Below, in pieces: positions 24,300 to 36,400 of a DNA stretch of 64,000 nt (its first letter is position 1; the number at the start of each line of letters is the position of its first letter). The notes under the pieces were generated by a model, which saw only the letters and a list, made by a program, of their open reading frames with translations, searched no databases and had not been told where the DNA came from. A program made the position numbers and the translations under genes. This DNA comes from Monosiga brevicollis MX1 (Eukaryota; Opisthokonta; Choanoflagellata; Craspedida; Salpingoecidae): assembly GCF_000002865.3 (NCBI RefSeq), contig NW_001865051.1, forward strand, positions 701,318 to 765,317. The letters are read 5' to 3'.

Positions 24300-24912
24300 G
24301 CCGTCGTCAAGTCAGCACTCTGCCAATGTGAGAGAGAAACGCGAGAGAGAGAAATGCGAGAGAGAGATTTCGAGAGAGAGAGTTTAGAGAGAGAGAGAGG
24401 TAGGTGTCACGCTGAAATGAATCTGTGACTGAAAAGTCTTACATGTGGTGATTAGCCTTGGCTTGCTTCATCGTCTTGGGCTCTGACTCTGAGTCTGCTG
24501 TGTTGCCCGGAGGTGAGCGTGTGTGAGCAAGCAGCGTGCCAAAGTTTGGTCTGACTCAGCATGGATGCGAAGGACCGATTGCGGCAATTAAGCTTGGTAA
24601 ATTGATTTGGGCGCGCACACGGCCGAGGGAGAAAACAATGTTCGACCCAGCGCGAGCATGCTGCTGATACACGGTATCAAAGTAGAGGGAGGGCAGGTTG
24701 ATTATACAGTACACATGCCAAGCTGGGGTGGGTAGCCAGGCCAGACGCGAAAAGCACACGAGAACAATTTTCAAAGCGCAGTGCACACAAGAGCAAACAG
24801 ACAGGGGCTTCAGCCACAGTACAAGTACTACAAGGCGGCTGCGGCGACGAGGCGCGTTTCAAAGCTGACGCCTAGAAGCCCACGAAAAGAACGCACAAGA
24901 GGAGCTACCCGC
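24300..24912. other. Intergenic region, GAGA-rich
   Basis: This separates the start of the Calx-beta gene from the end of the zinc-finger gene. It has GAGA-type purine repeats at about 24330-24400 and nothing I can support as coding. Confidence 0.4.
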
Positions 24913-25695
24913 CTAGGCCCGTGCCGAGATGTGCGGGTTGAGACCAAAGGAATCCTTGCATCCTTCAGGAGGCTGCGACGTCAAGGCACAGGGAAGGGTG
25001 AGAGGGGGCGAACGAATCGGATACCTCGAGAAGCTGGAAGCTGAGGCATGGCATGGCGCCTACTTGGGCAAAGGCGCTAATGTCAGATTGGATGTGGTGG
25101 ACGGTAATGGGTGTGACCTCAGCCTCATTCATATCAGTGGCCATCGGGCTGGCATCTGCCTCGGATAGCCTGGAGGAGCTAGCAGAGTCGCTTCGGGCCA
25201 ATCGCGATTGGTTCAAGCGTCCGCTGGTCTTATCTGCATGCAAAGAATCAGGCGCGGTGCTGGGGCGCGTCTTGGCATCGTTGGGGGTGTTTGCAAACAG
25301 CCGGGTCACTTTGGCGCGTTTGTTGCTCGAGTTGCGGTTCAAATTATCAATAGCCATCTGCGTTGGCAAGAAGCAGGCTCACGATGAGGGGAAGCCCAGC
25401 AGCGTGTCGTTCAGGCGACGGGTATTGGTGACCGACCTGTTGTTCTTGCAGTTTGGCTGAGGACATGGTGTGGCGACGCGAGGAACCGCGCGGCGCCGAG
25501 CAAACTGGATGCGAGGAGAAACAGGCGGGGTGCGATGGTGGTCAGACCCACAGAAAGGGGAGCGATGCGAGCACTGTTCTGAAAGGGGTTGACGAGGGCT
25601 GACGAGTTGCCCGAGCAGCGGGGGAGAGCCGTACCTTTGCATCGGTGGACGCGCCCCTGGTTCAGGTAGGTGCAGGTGGTGCAGTTCCAGTCCAT
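24913..25695 (-). CDS. Small RanBP2-type zinc-finger protein
   Basis: ATG 25695 gives MDWNCTTCTYLNQGRVHRCK, and splicing over a short intron adds EQC. This completes the RanBP2/NZF-type pattern W-x-C-x2-C-T-x-x-N-x-C-x2-C. Such fingers bind ubiquitin or RNA. The intron falls between the third and fourth cysteine, which supports the splice. A basic, Arg/Pro-rich segment follows (IQFARRRAVPR), with a second Cys pair in TPCPQPNCKNN, then a Ser/Asn-rich exon with KRAKVTRLFANTPNDAK. The last exon ends GLNPHISARA at TAG 24913. The join after NCKNN uses a weak GT donor and is uncertain. No named orthologue is recognised; the protein is roughly 190 residues. Confidence 0.6.
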
Positions 25696-27186
<1,491 letters not shown>

Positions 27187-27762
27187 ATGCTGAGCGGCTC
27201 ACATCGTGCTCGCGACGGTGATCCCGCCCGCTCGCGTCGGGCGGCGGCACCCTACGATGACCTCCGGCGCCAGTACGGCCAGGATGCCACTATGAAGGAA
27301 GCCATCGGTACCCAGCACTATAGAAGCTTGAGCAACGACCGTCATACCACCCGCGCAAACATGGAATCCGCAGAGCCCAGCCTCTCCACTTCACGCGTGG
27401 AGCAGCTGCGTCTGAAAAACCAGTATCATATTACCAGTACCACCTATCGGCAAGTCTATGAAGTTGACTCGCCCGCCGTGCGCCTGTGCGAGGATTTTCA
27501 GCAGCATCTCAGCTCACGCATGAGCGAGACCGAACAAGCCGCCGCCGCCATGCGCGACGCGCGCCACAACATTAATGCCGAAGCCATGCTGGCTCAAGCA
27601 AAGGCCGAGGCCGAGGCTTGGCGCCACGACAAAAGCCGAATCGCCTCAGTTAAAGCTGCACAGAATCTCAGTCCTCTCGGCGTTCGCGCCATCATCGCGG
27701 AGAGAGACGAGCTTCGTTATCAGCTTCGCAAAGCTGCCGCCGAACTTGCTCGGGTACGTGCT

Positions 27763-27831
<69 letters not shown>

Positions 27832-30800
27832 GTCGCAATTTTATCCAACTGCGGACCGTGCCATCAATCAATACTGCTGTGCCCCCAACACGAACACTCC
27901 TTGCCGCTCACCACCTCACCGCGCTAACAGATTGAAGCTGCCTCCGGTGGTCGCTTTCATGAGCTGCCCAATCTCTGCCTCCAGGATATGGAGCGGTTAG
28001 CCGCACTAAAATCACAGGTTTGGACTCGGCATTCCCATGCGTTGCGCTGGCCGGTCAAATGAAGCCAGCAGCTTTTTTCCTGAGCAGATTTTGCCAACCA
28101 ACCCACTTGTTAAGTGCACGGCAATGAATGTACCAGAGCGCCCACACTGACATTTCCAATTCCGATGACCAGGTGGCCCTCGAGTTGGAGCAAAAATCCA
28201 ATCGCATCGCCGAGCTGGAGAGAATTGCCGGCGATTCGCGCGGCGTCCGTCGCCACACCGACTACCAACTCAGCACGCTCCAGGAACAACTTGCCGAGCG
28301 CGATGAAACAATCCTACATCTTCAAGAGGAGCTGGACAATCTAACCTCTGAGCTTGAGGCCCAGCGAACCGAAGCTCGCAGTGAACTGGATCAGCGCGTG
28401 GCTGAAGAACGTGATCACGTCAACCGTGCCGCCTCACAGCAACAGTGCGTGGTTTGCTTGCTCGTTACAGTGCACCCTGCAATGTGCCTGACCTTTGTGT
28501 TGCTCATTGCTTGTCCTGAAAAAAATCTTGACACAGGCGCCACGCGCTGGAACAGCTTGAGGCCGAAATGCGGGATGAAAAGTATCGCGAACTAGATCAG
28601 CTACGCAGTCAGCTCGAGTCACAATACGCAGCCATCATGGAGGATAAGCTTCAGCAGCAGCGAAACACCTTGCTGCAGCAGGAGAATGAGCGACTGGTAT
28701 GTGGCGCATGTTTACCGCAACGCAGGAGATTGGCAGGTTGCGTGTCAACGGGGCCCTTGGTCATCAGGCGCGTGCCTTGGCGTGGGCGTACAACGCCCCA
28801 CCCTCACAATTTTCTCTTTTGCCACAGGCTGATGAGATGACCCGTCTACAGTCAGAGTTGTACCATCGCGAGGCAGCCAACCTTGAGCAGCTGCGAACCG
28901 AAGTGACGGGCGAAAAGGAGCGTGCCGTGGCCGCCGTTCGCCGTCAGATGGCAGCCATGCAGACTCGATACGAGGGGGAGCTCGAACAGCTTCGTCACCA
29001 CGCTGAAGCGGAACTACAACGGCAGCTGGAAGACCTCCGCCGCGAACTGAGCATGGCTGCCGATGCTGAGCTTCGATCTGCTCTAAATAACCAGCAGGTG
29101 GGTGGCTCCCACGAAGGAACTCAAGACCCCGCCGCCTCCCGCTACGTTGCCCGCGACTGGCGTCAGAACATCATCTCATGTGCGATGCCCTGCGAATAGG
29201 CCAAGCTCGAGGAGGACCACCGTGCCGCTATGAACCGCCTGCGGCAACAGGTGGAGCAGCATGCCTCCCATCAAGCCGAGGTGAACCTCAAAAAGCAGCT
29301 TGATGCCCAACGCAAGAAGCTTTTGGTGCGTTGGCGCTTGGCCACTTGAATCAAGGCAGGCTGGGCCGCCATGCTTCACTTTTTTCTTTCCTGTCCTTTC
29401 CGCTTCACACATACCTTTCCCGTTTGTGTCTTCTTCGGGGTCTCACCGCGGACACTCCCTGCATTTAGGACACACATCGCCGCCAACAATCCGTTGCAGT
29501 CAGCAATTTGCGCAAGGAACTGGAGCAACAGCACCAAGCCGCGTTGAAGGACCAAAAGTCAGCGCTAGCCGCTAAAAAGGACCACGCACACGAGCTCAAG
29601 TTGAAAAAGGGACTCGAGTCAGAGCGGCGCAAGGCCATGGGTGAGGCCATGCGCACCAAAGCTGGTCATATGGAGACTGCCATCACCGATCTCAAGGCTG
29701 AAAAGACGCGTGCATTGGACAACCAACGCCGCAAACTGCAGGAACATTACGAGAGCGAACTTGGTGAGGCCATTTGGCGCTATGATCACGGCTGTCTGTT
29801 CTTTTGCACTGGGGGTAAGGGTTCCAGCAGCAGTGCATGCTTTTACTCATTCTTATCGGCGTCCATCTGTGATGCCCCCCTCGTGAAAACAGAGTCCCTC
29901 AAAGCACAAAACGCCCAGCTTCGCAGCGAGCTTGATGCGGCCCGTCGGGCCGACAAGCAATCCAACGAGTGCGTAGCCATGTCCGCAATCGATACCGTTG
30001 GAACAGTCTGGCCAGCCACAGGGACGGCCCAAGAGGATAACGTTCTGGGCTTGTGGGCATATGGCGTAATTTCTGACACCTTGGCTGGTGCACATTGGCA
30101 GGTCCACGGCAACAGCGAATGCACAGGCACGCCGCAGCCACCAGTTGCTCAAGGAGCGTTTGCGCCATTTGCACAGCAACATGCGTACAGCTGTGCAGCC
30201 ACGCAGCGATGCCCTGCTGGACCATACTCAAGGGTCCTTGACGGAGGGCATGCATGCCATTCTCTCGCTCGTGGATCAATTGGGCAAGGATACGGTCATC
30301 CAGCCTCCCGCATCGGAGGAGGCACAGCATGCACCAGCTCTGACCGTGGACGTGCTATTTGATTGTGCACATGAGATCACCGACTTTCTTCAGACGACGA
30401 TTCGCCAGGTACGCGGCGCCTTGCGTCTAATTTGAACCCCCGGTCGATGTGGTGACACTTGCCTCACCCGTCATCGCTGATGCCAGCTGGAAAGCATGGA
30501 GAATCAGCTTCGACGCGAGAAGAAGCTTATTCGCCATCAGATGGAGGAGGAGATTCAGGAGCAGCGTCAGAGTGAGCTGAATCAGCTGCGTGCCGAGGTA
30601 GGCACCGGGCAATTGCCCCTGCCCGTTTTCAATCGGACGTCCCTCCGTTCAACCCTGTCGTAACTGTTGTTCCCCTGACTGACCAAATTTTTCATGCAAT
30701 GCAAACTAACTGACAGATGGAGCGTGAGCGCGAGGTTGAGATTCGCCAGCGCGTGCAAGCGGCACATCATCTGTACGAAGCCGAGTTGGCGCGCGAACGG

Positions 30801-31554
30801 AAGGACATGGACAACCAGCTGAAGGATTTGCAGGCGCAGACGGCCGCCCAGCAACGTCAAACAACTCGGGCCTTAAAGCAGAACCTGGCGGATCAAGAAG
30901 CCAATCTAGCGGACAAGACAAGAGCAGAGCACAGCCACCTGCGCCGCCTTGAAGCTCAGCTGGAACAGCGCGAGGTAAGCTTATGCTTGTGCGAGCACAC
31001 GCCGTGGGGTTGGATTCGCCACTGATTAGAAAGGCTTTGGTGCGTTGCTGGTCTCGTTGTTTGCAGCGCGAATTGAACGATCTCGAGCGAGATCTGCGAA
31101 CCTGCCGTTCCCTCCTGGAGAAGGCCCAACAAGAGAACGACCGTCTTCGTGAGGTGCGTGGCTGCTGGTGGCAGAGCCTCCTTTGGAAAAATCATGTTCA
31201 GCGATGCGCGATTTGTGCCTAACTTGCATTTGCTGTGCAGCACGCAAAACAGACCGCTCGGGCCCAGGCCTCCGCAACACCCGGGTTGTCAGCCTTGACC
31301 ATGGAGATGGGTGCCCAGCGAACGTTGGCCGCTCCTCAGGTACAAACTTGTGTCTTTTTCGTGGGCGCAGCTCTGCCGTGTGCTCCCACCGGCTCGCTGG
31401 CCATGCTCACTCTCTTCAACTTGGTTGCTTCTTCCTTGCACAGAATGCTGCATTGGCAGCCAAGGTGGAGGCGCTCGAGCAAGAGAAGCGGCAGGCTGAG
31501 CGAGAACGCTTGCGTCTTGAGCGAGCGCTGGCTTCGGCTCAAGGACGGGCTTAG
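27187..31554 (+). CDS. Long coiled-coil protein, possibly centrosomal or ciliary
   Basis: ATG 27187 opens a multi-exon frame with a short disordered head (SGSHRARDGDPARSRR), then almost continuous heptad-patterned helix to the stop at 31554. Typical stretches are VALELEQKSNRIAELERIAG, EELDNLTSELEAQRTEARSE, LEQLRTEVTGEKERAVAAV and EMEREREVEIRQRVQ-type segments near 30719. One exon near 30100-30410 is less coiled (HAILSLVDQLGKDTVIQPP; VLFDCAHEITDFLQTTIRQ). The last exon ends RERLRLERALASAQGRA. I estimate roughly 900 residues. Long Glu/Gln/Arg-rich coiled coils of this kind are common in centrosome, basal-body and FAM184-type proteins, but I cannot assign an orthologue. The first intron begins with a (GTT)n run. 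Confidence 0.75.
27765..27816. repeat. (GTT)n trinucleotide repeat at an intron 5' end
   Basis: About 17 TTG units starting 13 bp after the donor GTACGTGC of the first intron of the coiled-coil gene, followed by a few GGT units. Confidence 0.9.
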
Positions 31555-32049
31555 ACAAGAAACAAGTTCAATTAAAAACTGTCCATTTCTCCCCTAATGC
31601 GGCAGTTGGACGTGGCTTGCCTGCCTGCCGCGTGTCTTTCATGGTTGTACGTGCCGCTTTAGTTTGATGACGGCCAACCGCCAGTATAAGCGATTTGTCC
31701 CTAAAGTCTATCTGCCATTGTACTCGTGCCGTGTGACCTGCCCGTATAAATTTTATTGTCCCCTGATCAGGCTGAACATTGCCACGCTGTGTCTTGTGCT
31801 CGTTTGCTGCCATTTGAAATTCATCCTTTGATTCATTTTTCATCGATTTGTGATTGCCTTTGCCATTAAATTATACACCATGATCATCAACGCTGCCCTT
31901 TGTGTACATTGGTCCATCTCAAATTGGTGGTCAAAATGCATTCTTGCGCGTCATCGATTGGTGACACGCCAGGCTGTGGGCACAGCTGACGAAAATGGCA
32001 CAATCAAACGACCCGCTTCAGCCGGAGCTCAAGCACACAAGACTCGGCC
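31555..32049. other. Convergent intergenic region, AT-rich
   Basis: This lies between the stop of the coiled-coil gene (+) and the stop of the acidic repeat gene (-). It is AT-richer than its surroundings and probably holds both 3' untranslated regions. A minus-strand open frame here (31568-31843) has no recognisable domain and is not called. Confidence 0.4.
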
Positions 32050-32577
32050 TCATTCGTTGGCACAGTTCATCTCGGATGTCTCATCATCTGCCTGTGCTCC
32101 ATCACATTTTGTTTTCTTGGGAGAAGGGGTGGGGTCCTCCGGATCTGCTCTGGTCTTAGCGTCGCTAGCCTGATCGGCCTTGGTGGCGTCTCCTTTGTTC
32201 TCGGCAGCCGCCTCCTCCTTGGTCTCGGCAGCCGCGTCCTCCTTGGTCTCGGGAGCCGCCTCCTCCTTGGTCTCGGGAGCCAACTCCTCCTTGGTCTCGG
32301 GAGCCACCTCCTCCTCGGTCTCAGGAGCCGTGTCCTCCTCGGTCTCGGGAGCCGCCTCCTCCTTGGTCTCGGGGGCCGCCTCCTCCTTGGTCTCGGGAGC
32401 CAACTCCTCCTTGGTCTCGGGAGCCGCCTTCGCCTCAGTCTCGGTGTTGGTTGTGGCTGGAACTTCCGCCTGGATCACGGGATCCGGCTTTTCAATGACC
32501 TTGTCGTTCTGAACCATATTGGCGGTGTTGTTGTTGTTCTCGGCTGCTGCCATTTCGGTGTCATTCATAGGTGGCAT
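32050..32577 (-). CDS. Acidic octapeptide-repeat protein
   Basis: Single open frame of 175 codons from ATG 32577 to the stop at 32050. Residues 52-131 are ten tandem copies of an 8-residue unit with consensus APETKEEA; copies vary at positions 1, 2, 5, 7 and 8. The head is Asn/Glu-rich (EMAAAENNNNTANMVQND), and the tail has PSPKKTKCDGAQADDET, which could be a nuclear localisation signal. The protein is strongly acidic, predicted disordered, with no signal peptide or membrane segment. I do not recognise a family; acidic KEE-type repeats occur in histone chaperones, axonemal and stress proteins. A frame kept open across all ten copies suggests it is translated. Confidence 0.6.
   Translation of the reverse strand: MPPMNDTEMAAAENNNNTANMVQNDKVIEKPDPVIQAEVPATTNTETEAKAAPETKEELAPETKEEAAPETKEEAAPETEEDTAPETEEEVAPETKEELAPETKEEAAPETKEDAAAETKEEAAAENKGDATKADQASDAKTRADPEDPTPSPKKTKCDGAQADDETSEMNCANE
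32185..32424 (-). repeat. 24-bp coding minisatellite, ten copies
   Basis: Ten contiguous 24-nt units encode the octapeptide repeats. They are not identical: several synonymous and replacement differences separate copies, and adjacent blocks share variants (the EEL and EEA copies recur as pairs), which suggests block duplication. Confidence 0.9.
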
Positions 32578-33416
32578 GTTCACGGGTAGTCAAGCAGACA
32601 AGGAATGGATGTGTGCAAAGCGTAGTCCTCAAAAGGTGATGGCGGGGTTGTTTTGAATTCAGTGGCCAAGCTGGTAAATGCCACTCCCGGCCTCTTCGCT
32701 CCGTGATGTTTCGAGGGTGGGTGGCATTCACACAACACGCTTTCCTTTGGCCGTTGTCTGCAGCTTGGGCACCAACAACAAGCTTAAACATGTTCAGCCT
32801 CATTCATCATCATTGATTGATCCTTGCGTTGGTGACTGTTGATGCGTTGATTTGGATTTTGTCGACAATTCATCAAAAAATTTTGGCGGGAAAAAACGGT
32901 TTGTAACAGTCATCTTCGCAAATCTGATTGACATGTGAGGCTCACGTTGGTCGTCATCGACAAGAAATCAATTCACACATTCAAAAAAACACAACTGGGG
33001 TGGGGGCTCACCTCACGAAAACACGTGACAAAAGCCAGCAAAGGAACCCCCACAGTCAGGTCAAAGCGCGCTTCGCTTAGAAATCAAGAAATGTACAACA
33101 AACAAATTTGGCAAAGGAGAAAACAAAAACACTTGCGCGCGCGTTTAGACGCTGTGCCTAAGGAGATCGAACGGGCCAGAGAGATACCACTCGTGGTTGG
33201 TCTGTACATCGCGTGCTGGGGCAGGCTACTAAAAAGCCTTGAAAACTTTTTGAGACAACAAGCCCAATGCTTGTCACCCTTGTTGTCCTTGTGGATCCAT
33301 CAATCATCCACCAACCCACTGACTTAAAACAAAGAAAAAGAACACCGACAATGAACAACGTTTGCTTAAGCAAGCTGGTGCAGACCAGAAGTTCTTTTGA
33401 AGGCTAACACGGGAAA
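32578..33416. other. Intergenic region between the acidic-repeat gene and the Ca2+ pump
   Basis: Both flanking genes are on the minus strand, so this holds the pump's 3' UTR and the acidic-repeat promoter. It is AT-rich at 32820-32920 and contains a 130-codon plus-strand open frame (32935-33327) without any recognisable domain, which I leave uncalled. Confidence 0.4.
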
Positions 33417-36400
33417 TTACACAACACTCTCACGCCTACACACACAAGCCATCCACGGGGGCGCGTAAGCATGACATGAGCATTCATCTTATGACGGGAT
33501 GATGGATGGCTGATAGCGGCGACTTACTTTTCCAAGGGAGCAGGCAGATCAAGTGTTTGTTGGGGCAGCTGCTCTGGGTCCTCGCGTCCACGGGCCTGGC
33601 TATTCGAGGACAGCGTCAGGGTGGTGGTGGCAGCCTGATCAGCATTGATGGCTGGGTTGGCCACCTCATTCACTACGCCATTCTTGAAGGCACGGACGAC
33701 GCGGAGTTGGAACCGGACGCGCGCCACGGCCGTGCGCCACATGGCGCTAGCTGGCGTGGCCACTGAATGACCCTTTTGTTCAAGGCTGGCCTGTTCTGAG
33801 GCGCGACGCGGCGCGCGGGCCTCGGGTCCGCCAATGGCATGGGTGGCCAGCTGGGCAGTGCGGCGACGCAAGCGCGCAATTTGGCCAGCCGTGCGGAACG
33901 CACCAATCACACGGATATGACGGCGAACGCGACGGCCGACTCGCGACCAGAGAACGCTGGTGCTCGTGGCCGGCTCAGCCCCGCGCTGTGAGGACACTGT
34001 GTTGGAGCGCTCAACACGCGCTGTTTTGGGGGTCGTGGGCGCGTCCAGGCCAGCAGGGGGCAGCTCGGGCGTCGTGCCTCGCTGCTCCTCTTCAATCTCC
34101 GCTGCACGGTCTGGGCTCAGATCAGCATATGCCCCCGGTTCCAGCCACTCGGGAATCCATTGCCAGGGGAAGATGTAGTGAAGAATGACGTTCCACACGA
34201 GTGAGCCCGCGCCAAAACCAATGCAGGCACCCCAGATGTCGGCATCAAGAGGCTCGGTCTCAATGGCACGACCACCAAATTCCACAATTAGCACCTGCAC
34301 CACGGCGGTACCCACAATGACACCCACAAAAATGGGGTTGGAGAAGAAACCGCGGAAGGGACGATAGAAGTTGCCCACGATACGTGGCATGCCTGGCATG
34401 TTCAGATTGTCGTCCACCACGCGGGCGTTGATCTCATTGAAGATCTGCATCCACACAAAGGTGTTGAAAACCATCGAATAGTGCTGTGTCAGAATCTGGT
34501 CGTCCTTTTGCTGCTCCGTGAGGTCATAGCGACGGCCACTCTGAATGTTGAACATCTTATCACCATAGAAGATGAGTAGGAGGAGTACAACGAGCTGGTA
34601 GAAGGAGTGACCAAAAATCTGGCGCAGCATGATGCGCGACAAAAGAGGCTTGTTGCGGCCGTAAGGGGCGCGATCGAGGAGCTCGGGAGTGGGAGGCTCC
34701 GTGGCCAGGGCAAGGGCAGCAAACACATCCATAATCAGGTTGACCCAGAGCAGCTGCACAGCACGGAGGGGTGATTCGCGGATGGCACAGGCTCCGATGA
34801 AAGCCACGAGAATGGCCACAACGTTCACCGTGAGCTGGAAGACCAGAAACTTGGAGATACCATCGTAGACATTGCGGCCCCAAGAGATGGCCTTGACGAT
34901 CGAGCTGAAGTTGTCATCAGTGATAACAATGTCCGAGGCCTGGCGAGCCACGTCCGTGCCGGCAATACCCATGGAGAAGCCAACATCAGCCTCCGAGAGC
35001 GCGGGACCATCGTTCGTACCGTCACCGGTCACGGCCACCACCTCACCGGCCTTGATGAGACCCTTGACCAGGTTGAACTTGTCCGAGGGAGAGCAGCGGC
35101 CCATGACGCGGAGCTTGGGCGCAATGCGGTTAATCTCGTCAAAGTCGAGTGAGCCGTCATCCCGGACGACGCGACGACGAAAGTCAGGGCCCTCCATGAC
35201 GACGCCGTCGCCGTCTTCCTCCTCAGTGATGATGCCACAGTTGATGGCAATGGCACGAGCTGTGATCATGTTATCACCCGTGACCATGCGGACGGTAACG
35301 CCGGCGCGGCGGCAAGTGGTAACGGCATCGGGCACTTCGGGGCGAACGGGGTCTTGGATACCCACAAAAGCGGAAATGACCAGGTCAGAGAGCAAAGCTT
35401 CTTCCTGGTCCCAGTCTTGCGCGTCGTCAAAATCCTTGTAAGCGATGCAAATCACACGCAGGGCTTGTTCGGCAAAGCGAATAATGACGTTTTGCTCGAG
35501 GCCCTCGCGGTCAGCCGCAGTCAGCGGGGTCGTGCTCTCGTTTCCAGCGTCGTAGGCGGTGGCATACTTGAGGATAATCTCAGAGGCACCCTTGACAAAC
35601 ATGCGGTACTTGCCATTGGGCAAGCGAACAATGGTCTCCATGCGCTTGGTGGCCGAGTCAAAGGGGTAAACCTTGACGTAGCTATCAACGGGGTTGTCCT
35701 TGCGAATTTCAGTGTACTTGCGAGCCGCAATGTCATCGCCAAACTTGAGGCAAGCGCACTCGGTCTTGTTGTTCTCTTGCACAGGAAGCCCAGACTCCTC
35801 GTCAATGTAGTAGTTGGAGGCGCGGTCACTGTTGAGGGCGATACCGGCCTGCAAACGAGCCAGCAGATCCTGGGGCAGGCCCTTGACCTCAGTGGAGCCG
35901 TCATAAACGCGACCGGCCATCCACGACTTGACCACAGTCATGCGGTTGGTGGTAAGAGTACCCGTCTTATCAGAGCAGATGGTGGTGGCATTGCCCATGG
36001 TCTCGCACGAGGCGAGAACGCGGACGAGGTTGTTGTCGTTCATCATCTTCTTGACAGAGTAGGCCAGGGAGATGGTAACGGCCAAAGGCAGACCTTCAGG
36101 GATACCGACCACCAGGACAACAATGGCTACGGTGACAAACTCGACGTATTCGGACCAGACGCTGGCTTCGTAGTCGTGGTTGTCAACGCCAAAGTGCTGA
36201 ATGGAGAAGGAGAGAATGAGGACGATGAGCGTGAGGATGGACATGAAAGTAACGCCGTAGCCAATCTGCAGCGCCATGCGTTCCAGCTTGGCTTGCAGAA
36301 TGGATTCCTAGGGTGGTTCGAGACATGTGAGCCGGAACCAGTGAGAGGGTTATCGGTCCACAAAAACGACGACTGCGACATGTAGATCACCAGCGGCCGT

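Noticed and set aside
32185-32424. A possible CRISPR-like array of 24-bp units
   Set aside because: The units are directly adjacent with no spacers and keep one reading frame; it is a coding minisatellite in a eukaryotic genome.
32180-32512. A plus-strand repeat protein rich in Ser/Ala/Val
   Set aside because: It is the antisense reading of the acidic octapeptide repeat. The minus frame is preferred because it has an ATG, unique flanking sequence and charge composition typical of real proteins, though neither is proven.
32935-33327. A 130-codon plus-strand basic open frame
   Set aside because: No ATG at the stated start, no domain, AT-rich intergenic composition.
35354-36385. A 343-codon plus-strand open frame
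   Set aside because: It is exactly antisense to the ATPase exon that carries the phosphorylation site and shows no domain of its own; it is a mirror of the strong codon bias of that exon.
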